From Nematostella vectensis (lineage: Eukaryota > Cnidaria > Anthozoa > Actiniaria > Edwardsiidae), in NCBI RefSeq assembly GCF_932526225.1, contig NC_064034.1, positions 498,501-562,500 on the forward strand: a DNA stretch of 64,000 bases, read 5' to 3'. The translations under genes and the position numbers were made by a program. The notes beneath the pieces were generated by a model. The model had not been told where the DNA came from, did not search any database, and saw only the letters and a program-made list of their open reading frames with translations. Positions 12,901-27,000 of this stretch are shown piece by piece. The stretch's first letter is position 1; every line of letters begins with the position of its first letter.

Positions 12901-15900
12901 AGTCACCATCGGACTGGAGGTTACATTCGGGAAAAGCTTCAGGGTTACATTCGGGAATTTGTTTTACGAGTGTAACCTCCAAAAGGTTACAATCGATAAT
13001 TTTTTTTCCGAATGTAAATTCCAAAAAGTAACATTAGGAAAACTAAAACAGTATACTCGAAAAAAAAGGTATATCAATCTATCGAGTGCTATGCTCTATG
13101 TTAGAATCTACTTAATGAAGTTATCCAAGGAATCTAGTTAGTTCTTGTGTGCATAAAATATGTACAGGATCTTGAACAAAGCATGAGCACATCAAAGATG
13201 CTGAGAGTACATAAAAATGTCCCTATACCTTCTTTTTATGTCATGACACACCAAGAACAGTATAATCAAGTATCGATATTTAAAAAAAAAATTAAGAAAA
13301 AAAAATAGGCTATCAGCGGGAATCGAACCCGGGTCGCTGCGTTAGTAGTCAAGTGCCCGCAACGAAAGACTAACGTGGCATTGCTGAAGGGAATTGTAAT
13401 GAAAATTACTTTTAATACTATTGGTATCGTAAACTATCCCACGTAAAGTCACCATCGGACTGGAGGTTACATTCGGGAAAAGCTTCAGGGTTACATTCGG
13501 GAATTTGTTTTACGAGTGTAACCTCCAAAAGGTTACAATCGATATTTTTTTTTCGAATGTAAATTCCAAAAAGTAACATTAGGAAAAATAAAACAGTATA
13601 CTCGGAAAAAAGGGTATATCAATCTATCGAGCGCTATGCTCTATGTTAGAATCTACTTAATCAAGTTATCCAAGGAATCTAGTTAATTCTTGCGTGCATA
13701 AAATATGTACAGGATCCTGAACAAAGCATGAGCACATCAAAGATGCTGAGAGTACATAAAAATGTCCCTATACCTTCTTTTTATGTCATGACACACCAAG
13801 AACAGTATAATTAAGTATCGATATTTAAAAAAAAAAATAAAGAAAAAAAAAGGCTATCAGCAGGAATCGAACCAGGGTCGCTGCGTTAATAGTCAAGTGC
13901 CCGCAACGAAAGACTAACGTGGCATTGCTGAAGGGAATTGTAATGAAAATTACTTTTAATACTATTGGTATTGTAAACTATCCCAAGCAAAGTCACCATC
14001 GGACTGGAGGTTACATTCGGGAAAAGCTTCAGGGTTACATTCGGGAATTTGTTTTACGAGTGTAACCCCCAAAAGGTTACAATCGATAATTTTTTTTCCG
14101 AATGTAAATTCCAAAAAGTAACATTAGGAAAATTAAAACAGTATACTCGGAAAAAAAGGTATATCAATCTATCGAGCGCTATGCTCTATGTTAGAATCTA
14201 CTTAATCAAGTTATCCAAGGAATCTAGTTAGTTCTTGTGTGCATAAAATATGTACAGGATCCTGAATAAAGCATAAGCACATCAAAGATGCTGAGAGTAC
14301 ATAAAAATGTCCCTATACCTTCTTTTTATGTCATGACACACCAAGAAAAGTATAATTAAGTATCGATATTTAAAAAAAAATAAAAGAAAAAAAAATAGGC
14401 TATCAGCGGGAATCGAACCCGGGTCGCTGCGTTAGTAGTCAAGTGCCCGCAACGAAAGACTAACGTGGCATTGCTGAAGGAAATTGTAATGAAAATTACT
14501 TTTAATACTATTGGTATCGTAAACTATCCAAAGCAAAGTCACCATCGGACTGGAGGTTACATTCGGGAAAAGCTTCAGGGTTACATTCGGGAATTTGTTT
14601 TACGAGTGTAACCTCCAAAAGGTTACAATCGATATTTTTTTTTCCGAATGTAAATTCCAAAAAGTAACATTAGGAAAAATAAAACAGTATACTCGGAAAA
14701 AAAAGGTATATCAATCTATCGAGCGCTATGCTCTATGTTAGAATCTACTCAATCAAGTTATCCAAGGAATCTAGTTAGTTCTTGTGTGCATAAAATATGT
14801 ACAGGATCCTGAACAAAGCATGAGCACATCAAAGATGCTGAGAGTACATAAAAATGTCCCTATACCTTCTTTTTATGCCATGACACACCAAGAACAGTAT
14901 AATTAAGTATCGATATTTAAAAAAAAAAAAAAGAAAAAAATATAGGCTATCAGCGGGAATCGAACCCGGGTCGCTGCGTTAGTAGTCAAGTGCCCGCAAC
15001 GAAAGACTAACGTGGCATTGCTGAAGGAAATTGTAATGAAAATTACTTTTAATACTATTGGTATCGTAAACTATCCAAAGCAAAGTCACCATCGGACTGG
15101 AGGTTACCTTCGGGAAAAGCTTCAGGGTTACATTCGGGAATTTGTTTTACGAGTGTAACCTCCAAAAGGTTACAATCGATATTTTTTTCCGAATGTAAAT
15201 TCCAAAAAGTAACATTAGGAAAACTAAAACAGTATACTCGAAAAAAAAGGTATATCAATCTATCGAGTGCTATGCTCTATGTTAGAATCTACTTAATGAA
15301 GTTATCCAAGGAATCTAGTTAGTTCTTGTGTGCATAAAATATGTACAGGATCCTGAACAAAGCATGAGCACATCAAAGATGCTGAGAGTACATAAAAATG
15401 TCCCTATATCTTCTTTTTATGTCATGACACACCAAGAACAGTATAATTAAGTATCGATATTTAAAAAAAAAAAAGAAAGAAAAAAGAAAGGCTATCAGCG
15501 GGAGTCGAACCCGGGTCGCTGCGTTAATAGTCAAGTGCCCGCAACGAAAGACTACCGTGGCATTGCTGAAGGGAATTGTAATGAAAATTACTTTTAATAC
15601 TATTGGTATCGTAAACTATCCCAAGCAAAGTCACCATCGGACTGGAGGTTACATTCGGGAAAAGCTTCAGGGTTACATTCGGGAATTTGTTTTACGAGTG
15701 TAACCTCCAAAAGGTTACAATCGATAATTTTGTTTCCGAATGTAAATTCCAAAAAGTAACATTAGGAAAAATAAAACAGTATACTCGGAAAAAAAGGTAT
15801 ATCAATCTATCGAGCGCTATGCTCTATGTTAGAATCTACTTAATCAAGTTATCCAAGGAATCTAGTTAGTTCTTGTGTGCATAAAATATGTACAGGATCC

Positions 15901-16500
15901 TGAATAAAGCATAAGCACATCAAAGATGCTGAGAGTACATAAAAATGTCCCTATACCTTCTTTTTATGTCATGACACACCAAGAAAAGTATAATTAAGTA
16001 TCGATATTTAAAAAAAAATAAAAGAAAAAAAAATAGGCTATCAGCGGGAATCGAACCCGGGTCGCTGCGTTAGTAGTCAAGTGCCCGCAACGAAAGACTA
16101 ACGTGGCATTGCTGAAGGAAATTGTAATGAAAATTACTTTTAATACTATTGGTATCGTAAACTATCCAAAGCAAAGTCACCATCGGACTGGAGGTTACAT
16201 TCGGGAAAAGCTTCAGGGTTACATTCGGGAATTTGTTTTACGAGTGTAACCTCCAAAAGGTTACAATCGATAATTTTTTTTCCGAATGTAAATTCCAAAA
16301 AGTAACATTAGGAAAACTAAAACAGTATACTCGAAAAAAAAGGTATATCAATCTATCGAGTGCTATGCTCTATGTTAGAATCTACTTAATGAAGTTATCC
16401 AAGGAATCTAGTTAGTTCTTGTGTGCATAAAATATGTACAGGATCTTGAACAAAGCATGAGCACATCAAAGATGCTGAGAGTACATAAAAATGTCCCTAT
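9930..16500. repeat. Higher-order block: two copies of ~3,274 bp (6 monomers)
   Basis: Variant landmarks recur 3,274 bp apart: 10775/14049 ('gtaacccccaaaagg'), 11781/15055 ('gaggttaccttcggg'), 12413/15687 and 12959/16233. The 'gtataatcaagtatcg' variant near 9990 recurs near 13262. The outer limits are approximate, judged from where the shared variants stop matching. Confidence 0.8.
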
Positions 16501-19500
16501 ATCTTCTTTTTATGTCATGACACACCAAGAACAGTATAATTAAGTATCGATATTTAAAAAAAAAAATAAAGAAAAAAGAAAGGCTATCAGCGGGAGTCGA
16601 ACCCGGGTCGCTGCGTTAATAGTCAAGTGCCCGCAACGAAAGACTACCGTGGCATTGCTGAAGGGAATTGTAATGAAAATTACTTTTAATACTATTGGTA
16701 TTGTAAACTATCCCAAGCAAAGTCACCATCGGACTGGAGGTTACATTCGGGAAAAGCTTCAGGGTTACATTCGGGAATTTGTTTTACGAGTGTAACCCCC
16801 AAAAGGTTACAATCGATAATTTTTTTTCCGAATGTAAATTCCAAAAAGTAACATTAGGAAAATTAAAACAGTATACTCGGAAAAAAAGGTATATCAATCT
16901 ATCGAGCGCTATGCTCTATGTTAGAATCTACTTAATCAAGTTATCCAAGGAATCTAGTTAGTTCTTGTGTGCATAAAATATGTACAGGATCCTGAATAAA
17001 GCATAAGCACATCAAAGATGCTGAGAGTACATAAAAATGTCCCTATACCTTCTTTTTATGTCATGACACACCAAGAAAAGTATAATTAAGTATCGATATT
17101 TAAAAAAAAAATAAAGAAAAAAAAATAGGCTATCAGCGGGAATCGAACCCGGGTCGCTGCGTTAGTAGTCAAGTGCCCGCAACGAAAGACTAACGTGGCA
17201 TTGCTGAAGGGAATTGTAATGAAAATTACTTTTAATACTATTGGTATCGTAAACTATCCAAAGCAAAGTCACCATCGGACTGGAGGTTACATTCTGGAAA
17301 AGCTTCAGGGTTACATTCGGGAATTTGTTTTACGAGTGTAACCTCCAAAAGGTTACAATCGATATTTTTTTTTCCGAATGTAAATTCCAAAAAGTAACAT
17401 TAGGAAAACTTAAACAGTATACTCGAAAAAAAAGGTATATCAATCTATCGAGTGCTATGCTCTATGTTAGAATCTACTTAATGAAGTTATCCAAGGAATC
17501 TAGTTAGTTCTTGTGTGCATAAAATATGTACAGGATCCTGAACAAAGCATGAGCACATCAAAGATGCTGAGAGTACATAAAAATGTCCCTATATCTTCTT
17601 TTTATGTCATGACACACCAACAACAGTATAATTAAGTATCGATATTTAAAAAAAAAAATAAAGAAAAAAGAAAGGCTATCAGCGGGAGTCGAACCCGGTT
17701 CGCTGCGTTAATAGTCAAGTGCCCGCAACGAAAGACTACCGTGGCATTGCTGAAGGGAATTGTAATGAAAATTACTTTTAATACTATTGGTATCGTAAAC
17801 TATCCCAAGCAAAGTCACCATCGGACTGGAGGTTACATTCGGGAAAAGCTTCAGGGTTACATTCGGGAATTTGTTTTACGAGTGTAACCTCCAAAAGGTT
17901 ACAATCGATAATTTTGTTTCCGAATGTAAATTCCAAAAAGTAACATTAGGAAAAATAAAACAGTATACTCGGAAAAAAAGGTATATCAATCTATCGAGCG
18001 CTATGCTCTATGTTAGAATCTACTTAATGAAGTTATCCAAGGAATCTAGTTAGTTCTTGTGTACGTAAAATATGTACAGGATCCTGAACAAAGCATGAGC
18101 ACATTAAAGATGCTGAGAGTACATAAAAATGTCCCTATTCCTTCTTTTCATGTCATGACACACCAAGAACAGTATAATTAAGTATCGATATTAAGAAAAA
18201 AAAAAGAAAAAAAATAGGCTATCAGCGGGAATCGAACCCGGGTCACTGCGTTAGTAGTCAAGTGCCCGCAACGAAAGACTAACGTGGCATTGCTGGAGGA
18301 AATTGTATTGAAAATTACTTTTATACTATTGGTATCGTAAACTATCCCAAGTAAAGTCACCATCGGACTGGAGGTTACATTCGGGAAAAGCTTCAGGGTT
18401 ACATTCGGGAATTTGTTTTACGAGTGTAACCTCCAAAAGGTTACAATCGATATTTTTTTTCCGAATGTAAATTCCAAAAAGTAACATTAGGAAAAATAAA
18501 ACAGTATACTCGGAAAAAAGGGTATATCAATCTATCTAGCGCTATGCTCTATGTTAGAATCTACTTAATCAAGATATCCAAGGAATCTAGTTAATTCTTG
18601 CGTGCATAAAATATGTACAGGATCCTGAACAAAGCATGAGCACATCAAAGATGCTGAGAGTACATAAAAATGTCCCTATACCTTCTTTTTATGTCATGAC
18701 ACACCAAGAACAGTATAATTAAGTATCGATATTTAAAAAAAAAAATAAAGAAAAAAAAAGGCTATCAGCGGGAATCGAACCCGGGTCGCTGCGTTAATAG
18801 TCAAGTGCCCGCAACGAAAGACTAACGTGGCATTGCTGAAGGGAATTGTAATGAAAATTACTTTTAATACTATTGGTATTGTAAACTATCCCAAGCAAAG
18901 TCACCATCGGACTGGAGGTTACATTCGGGAAAAGCTTCAGGGTTACATTCGGGAATTTGTTTTACGAGTGTAACCTCCAAAAGGTTACAATCGATATTTT
19001 TTTTTCCGAACGTAAATTCCAAAAAGTAACATTAGGAAATATAAAACAGTATACTCAGAAAAAAAGGTATATCAATCTATCGAGCGCTATGCTCTATGTT
19101 AGAATCTACTTAATCAAGTTATCCAAGGAATCTAGTTAGTTCTTGTGTGCATAAAATATGTACAGGATCCTGAATAAAGCATAAGCACATCAAAGATGCT
19201 GAGAGTACATAAAAATGTCCCTATACCTTCTTTTTATGTCATGACACACCAAGAAAAGTATAATTAAGTATCGATATTTAAAAAAAAAAAAAAGAAAAAA
19301 AAATAGGCTATCAGCGGGAATCGAACCCGGGTCGCTGCGTTAGTAGTCAAGTGCCCGCAACGAAAGACTAACGTGGCATTGCTGAAGGAAATTGTAATGA
19401 AAATTACTTTTAATACTATTGGTATCGTAAACTATCCAAAGCAAAGTCACCATCGGACTGGAGGTTACCTTCGGGAAAAGCTTCAGGGTTACATTCGGGA

Positions 19501-22500
19501 ATTTGTTTTACGAGTGTAACCTCCAAAAGGTTACAATCGATATTTTTTTCCGAATGTAAATTCCAAAAAGTAACATTAGGAAAACTAAAACAGTATACTC
19601 GAAAAAAAAGGTATATCAATCTATCGAGTGCTATGCTCTATGTTAGAATCTACTTAATGAAGTTATCCAAGGAATCTAGTTAGTTCTTGTGTGCATAAAA
19701 TATGTACAGGATCCTGAACAAAGCATGAGCACATCAAAGATGCTGAGAGTACATAAAAATGTCCCTATATCTTCTTTTTATGTCATGACACACCAAGAAC
19801 AGTATAATTAAGTATCGATATTTAAAAAAAAAAAATAAAGAAAAAAGAAAGGCTATCAGCGGGAGTCGAACCCGGGTCGCTGCGTTAATAGTCAAGTGCC
19901 CGCAACGAAAGACTACCGTGGCATTGCTGAAGGGAATTGTAATGAAAATTACTTTTAATACTATTGGTATCGTAAACTATCCCAAGCAAAGTCACCATCG
20001 GACTGGAGGTTACATTCGGGAAAAGCTTCAGGGTTACATTCGGGAATTTGTTTTACGAGTGTAACCTCCAAAAGGTTACAATCGATAATTTTGTTTCCGA
20101 ATGTAAATTCCAAAAAGTAACATTAGGAAAAATAAAACAGTATACTCGGAAAAAAAGGTATATCAATCTATCGAGCGCTATGCTCTATGTTAGAATCTAC
20201 TTAATCAAGTTATCCAAGGAATCTAGTTAGTTCTTGTGTACGTAAAATATGTACAGGATCCTGAACAAAGCATGAGCACATCAAAGATGCTGAGAGTACA
20301 TAAAAATGTCGCTATACCTTCTTTTTATGCCATGACACACCAAGAACAATATAATTAAGTATCGATATTATAATTAAGTATCGACATTTAAAAAAAAAAT
20401 AAAGAAAAAAAAATAGGCTATCAGCGGGAATCGAACCAGGGTCGCTGCGTTAGTAGTCAAGTGCCCGCAACGAAAGACTAACGTGGCATTGCTGAAGGGA
20501 ATTGTAATGAAAATTACTTTTAATATTATTGGTATCGTAAACTATCCCAAGCAAAGTCACCATCGGACTGGAGGTTACATTTGGGAAAAGCTTCAGGGTT
20601 ACATTCGGGAATTTGTTTTACGAGTGTAACCTCCAAAAGGTTACAATCGATAATTTTTTTTTTCCGAATGTAAATTCCAAAAAGTAACATTAGGAAAAAT
20701 AAAACAGTATACTCAGAAAAAAAGGTATATCAATCTATCGAGCGCTATGCTGTATGTTAGAATCTGCTTAATCAAGTTATCCAAGGAATCTAGTTAGTTC
20801 TTGTGTGCATAAAATATGAACAGGATCCTGAACAAAGCATGAGCACATCAAAGATGCTGAGAGTACATAAAAATGTCACTATACCTTCTTTTCATGTCAT
20901 GACACACCAAGAACAGTATAATTAAGTATCGATATTAAGAAAAAAAAAAGAAACAAAATAGGCTATCAGCGGGAATCGAACCCGGGTCGCTGCGTTACTA
21001 GTCAAGTGCCCGCAACGAAAGACTAACGTGGCATTGCTGAAGGAAATTGTAATGAAAATTACTTTTATACTATTGGTATCGTAAACTATCCCAAGTAAAG
21101 TCACCATCGGACTGGAGGTTACATTCGGGAAAAGCTTCAGGGTTACATTCAGGAATTTGTTTTACGAGTGTAACCTCCAAAAGGTTACAATCGATATTTT
21201 TTTTTCCGAATGTAAATTCCAAAAAGTAACATTAGGAAAAATAAAACAGTATACTCGGAAAAAAAGGTATATCAATCTATCAAGCGCTATGCTCTATGTT
21301 AGAATCTACTTAATCAAGTTATCCAAGGAATCTAGTTAGTTCTTGTGTGCATAAAATATGTACAGGATCCTGAATCAAGCATGAGCACATCAAAGATGCT
21401 GAGAGTACATAAAAATGTCCCTATACCTTCTTTTTATGTCATGACACACCAAGAACAGTATAATTAAGTATCGACATTTAAAAAAAAAAATTAAGAAAAA
21501 AAAAAGGGCTATCAGCGGGAATCGAACCCGGGTCGCTGCGTTAGTAGTCAAGTGCCCGCAACGAAAGATTAACGTGGCATTGCTGAAGGAAATTGTAATG
21601 AAAATTACTTTTAATACTATTGGTATCGTAAACTATCCCAAGCAAAGTCACCATCGGACTTGAGGTAACATTCGGGAAAAGCTTCAGGGTTACATTCGGG
21701 AATTTGTTTTACGAGTGTAACCTCCAAAAGGTTACAATCGATATTTTTTTTCCGAATGTAAATTCCAAAAAGTAACATTAGGAAAACTAAAACAATATAC
21801 TCAGAAAAAAAGGTATATCAATCTATCGAGCGCTATGCTCTATGTTAGAATCTACTTAATCAAGTTATCCTAGGAATCTAGTTAGTTCTTGTGCGCATAA
21901 AATATGTACAGGATCCTGAACAAAGCATGAGCACATCAAAGATGCTGAGAGTACATAAAAATGTCCCTATACCTTCTTTTTATGTCATGACACACCAAGA
22001 ACAGTATAATTGAGTATCGATATAAAAAAAAAAAAAAAAGAAAAAAATATAGGCTATCAGCGGGAATCGAACCCGGGTCGCTGCGTTAATAGTCAAGTGC
22101 CCGCAAAGAAAGACTAACGTGGCATTGCTGAAGGGAATTGTAATGAAAATTACTTTTAATACTATTGGTATCGTAAACTATCCCAAGAAAGTCACCATCG
22201 GACTGGAGGTTACAATCGGGAAAAGCTTCAGGGTTACATTCGGGAATTTGTTTTACGAGTGTAACCTCCAAAAGGTTACAATCGATATTTTTTTTTCCGA
22301 ATGTAAATTCCAAAAAGTAACATTAGGAAAAATAAAACAGTATACTCGGAAAAAAAGGTATATCAATCTATCGAGCGCTATGCTCTATGTTAGAATCTAC
22401 TTAATCAAGTTATCCAAGGAATCTAGTTAGTTCTTGTGTGCATAAAATATGTACAGGATCCTGAATAAAGCATGAGCACATCAAAGATGCTGAGAGTACA

Positions 22501-24059
22501 TAAAAATGTCCCTATACCTTCTTTTTATGTCATGACACACCAAGAACAGTATAATTAAGTATCGATATTTAAAAAAAAATAAAGAAAACAAAAAGGGCTA
22601 TCAGCGGGAATCAAACCCGGGTCGCTGCGTTAGTAGTCAAGTGCCCGCAACGAAAGACTAACGTGGCATTGCTGAAGGGAATTGTAATGAAAATTACTTT
22701 TAATACTATTGGTATCGTAAACTATCCCAAGCAAATTCACCATCGGACTGGAGGTTACATTCGGGAAAAGCTTCAGGGTTACATTCGGGAATTTGTTTTA
22801 CGAGTGTAACCTCCAAAACGTTACAATCGATATTTTTTTTTCCGAATGTAAATTCCAAAAAGTAACATTAGGAAAAATAAAACAGTATACTCGGAAAAAA
22901 GGTATATCAATCTATCGAGCGCTATGCTCTATGTTAGAATCTACTTAATGAAGTTATCCAAGGAATCTAGTTAGTTCTTGTGTGCATAAAATATGTACAG
23001 GATCCTGAACAAAGCATGAGCACATCAAAGATGCTGAGAGTACATAAAAATGTCCCTATACCTTCTTTTTATGTCATGACACACCAAGAAAAGTATAATT
23101 AAGTATCGATATTTAAAAAAAAAAAAAGAAAAAAAATAGGCTATCAGCGGGAATCGAACCCGGGTGGCTGCGTTAGTAGTCAAGTGCCCGCAACCAAAGA
23201 CTAACGTGGCATTGCTGAAGGGAATTGTAATGAAAATTACTTTTAATACTATTGGTATCGTAAACTATCCCAAGCAAATTCACCATCGGACTGGAGGTTA
23301 CATTCGGGAAAAGCTTCAGGGTTACATTCGGGAATTTGTTTAACGAGTGTAACCTCCAAAAGGTTACAATCGATTTTTTTTTTCCGAATGTAAATTCCAA
23401 AAAGTAACATTAGGAAATATAAAACAGTATACTCGGAAAAAAAGGTATATCAATCTATCGAGCGCTATGCTCTATGTTAGAATCTACTTAATCAAGTTAT
23501 CCAAGGAATCTAGTTAGTTCTTGTGTGCATAAAATATGTACAGGATCCTGAACAAAGCATGAGCACATCAAAGATGCTGAGAGTACATAAAAATGTCCCT
23601 ATACCTTCTTTTTATGTCATGACACACCAAGAACAGTATAATTAAGTATCGATATTTAAAAAAAAAATAAAAAAAAAAAGGCTATCAGCGGGAATCGAAC
23701 CCGGGTCGCTGCGTTAGTAGTCAAGTGCCCGCAACGAAAGACTAACGTGGCATTGCTGAAGGGAATTGTAATGAAAATTACTTTTAATACTATTGGTATC
23801 GTAAACTATCCCAAGCAAAGTCACCATCGGACTGGAGGTTACATTCGGGAAAAGCTTTTGGGTTACATTCGGGAATTTGTTTTACGAGTGTAACCTCCAA
23901 AAGGTTACAATCGATATTTTTTTTTCCGAACGTAAATTCCAAAAAGTAACATTAGGAAATATAAAACAGTATACTCAGAAAAAAAGGTATATCAATCTAT
24001 CGAGCGCTATGCTCTATGTTAGAATCTACTTAATCAAGTTATCCAAGGAATCTAGTTAG

Positions 24060-27000
24060 TTCTTGTGTGCATAAAATATGTACAGGATTCTGAATAAAGC
24101 ATGAGCACATCAAAGATCCTGAGAGTACATAAAAATGTCCCTATACCTTCTTTTTATGTCATGACACACCAAGAACAGTATAATTAAGTATCGATATTAA
24201 AAAAAAAAAATAAAGAAAAAAAAAATAGGCTATCAGCGGGAATCGAACCCGGGTCGCTGCGTTACTAGTCAAGTGCCCGCAACAAAAGACTAACGTGGCA
24301 TTGCTGAAGGGAATTGTAATGAAAATTACTTTTAATACTATTGGTATCGTAAACTATCCCAAGCAAAGTCACCATCGGACTGGAGGTTACATTCGGGAAA
24401 AGCTTCAGGGTTACATTCGGGAATTTGTTTTACGAGTGTAACCTCCAAAAGGTTACAATCGATATTTTTTTTCCGAATGTAAATTCCAAAAAGTAACATT
24501 AGGAAATATAAAACAGTATACTCGGAAAAAAAGGTATATCAATCTATCGAGCGCTATGCTCTATGTTAGAATCTACTTAATCAAGTTATCCAAGGAATCT
24601 AGTTAATTCTTGTGTGCATAAAATATGTACAGGATCCTGAACAAAGCATGAGCACATCAAAGATGCTGAGAGTACATAAAAATGTCCCTATACCTTTTTT
24701 TTATGTGATGACACACCAAGAACAGTATAATTAAGTATCGATATTTAAAAAAAAAAAATTAAGAAAAAAAGAAGGGCTATCAGCGGGAATCGAACCCGGG
24801 TCGCTGCGTTAGTAGTCAAGTGCCCGCAACGAAAGATTAACGTGGCATTGCTGAAGGAAATTGTAATGAAAATTACTTTTAATACTATTGGTATCGTAAA
24901 CTATCCCAAGCAAAGTCACCATCGGACTTGAGGTAACATTCGGGAAAAGCTTCAGGGTTACATTCGGGAATTTGTTTTACGAGTGTAACCTCCAAAAGGT
25001 TACAATCGATATTTTTTTTCCGAATATAAATTCCAAAAAGTAACATCAGGAAAACTAAAACAGTATACTCAGAAAAAAAGGTATATCAATCTATCGAGCG
25101 CTATGCTCTATGTTAGAATTTACTTAATCAAGTTATCCAAGGAATCTAGTTAGTTCTTGTGCGCATAAAATATGTACAGGATCCTGAACAAAGCATGAGC
25201 ACATCAAAGATGCTGAGAGTACATAAAAATGTCCCTATACCTTCTTTTTATGTCATGACACACCAAGAACAGTATAATTAAGTATCGATATTTAAAAAAA
25301 AAAAAAGAAAAAAAAAAAGGCTATCAGCGTGAATCGAACCCGGGTCGCTGCGTTAATAGTCAAGTGCCCGCAAAGAAAGACTAACGTGGCATTGCTGAAG
25401 GGAATTGTAATGAAAATTACTTTTAATACTATTGGTATCGTAAACTATCCCAAGCAAAGTCACCATCGGACTGGAGGTTACAATCGGGAAAAGCTTCAGG
25501 GTTACATTCGGGAATTTGTTTTACGAGTGTAACCTCCAAAAGGTTACAATCGATATTTTTTTTTCCGAATGTAAATTCCAAAAAGTAACATTAGGAAAAA
25601 TAAAACAGTATACTCGGAAAAAAAGGTATATCAATCTATCGAGCGCTATGCTCTATGTTAGAATCTACTTAATCAAGTTATCCAAGGAATCTAGTTAGTT
25701 CTTGTGTGCATAAAATATGTACAGGATCCTGAATAAAGCATGAGCACATCAAAGATGCTGAGAGTACATAAAAATGTCCCTATACCTTCTTTTTATGTCA
25801 TGACACACCAAGAACAGTATAATTAAGTATCGATATTTAAAAAAAAATAAAGAAAACAAAAAGGGCTATCAGCGGGAATCGAACCCGGGTCGCTGCGTTA
25901 GTAGTCAAGTGCCCGCAACGAAAGACTAACGTGGCATTGCTGAAGGGAATTGTAATGAAAATTACTTTCAATACTATTGGTATCGTAAACTATCCCAAGC
26001 AAATTCACCATCGGACTGGAGGTTACATTCGGGAAAAGCTTCAGGGTTACATTCGGGAATTTGTTTTACGAGTGTAACCTCCAAAAGGTTACAATCGATA
26101 TTTTTTTTTCCGAATGTAAATTCCAAAAAGTAACATTAGGAAAAATAAAACAGTATACTCGGAAAAAAGGTATATCAATCTATCGAGCGCTATGCTCTAT
26201 GTTAGAATCTACTTAATGAAGTTATCCAAGGAATCTAGTTAGTTCTTGTGTGCATAAAATATGTACAGGATCCTGAACAAAGCATGAGCACATCAAAGAT
26301 GCTGAGAGTACATAAAAATGTCCCTATACCTTCTTTTTATGTCATGACACACCAAGAAAAGTATAATTAAGTATCGATATTTAAAAAAAAATAAAGAAAA
26401 AAAATAGGCTATCAGCGGGAATCGAACCCGGGTGGCTGCGTTAGTAGTCAAGTGCCCGCAACGAAAGACTAACGTGGCATTGCTGAAGGGAATTGTAATG
26501 AAAATTACTTTTAATACTATTGGTATCGTAAACTATCCCAAGCAAATTCACCATCGGACTGGAGGTTACATTCGGGAAAAGCTTCAGGGTTACATTCGGG
26601 AATTTGTTTTACGAGTGTAACCTCCAAAAGGTTACAATCGATTTTTTTTTTCCGAATGTAAATTCCAAAAAGTAACATTAGGAAATATAAAACAGTATAC
26701 TCGGAAAAAAAGGTATATCAATCTATCGAGCGCTATGCTCTATGTTAGAATCTACTTAATCAAGTTATCCAAGGAATCTAGTTAGTTCTTGTGTGCATAA
26801 AATATGTACAGGATCCTGAACAAAGCATGAGCACATCAAAGATGCTGAGAGTACATAAAAATGTCCCTATACCTTCTTTTTATGTCATGACACACCAAGA
26901 ACAGTATAATTAAGTATCGATATTTAAAAAAATAATAAAAAAAAAAGGCTATCAGCGGGAATCGAACCCGGGTCGCTGCGTTAGTAGTCAAGTGCCCGCA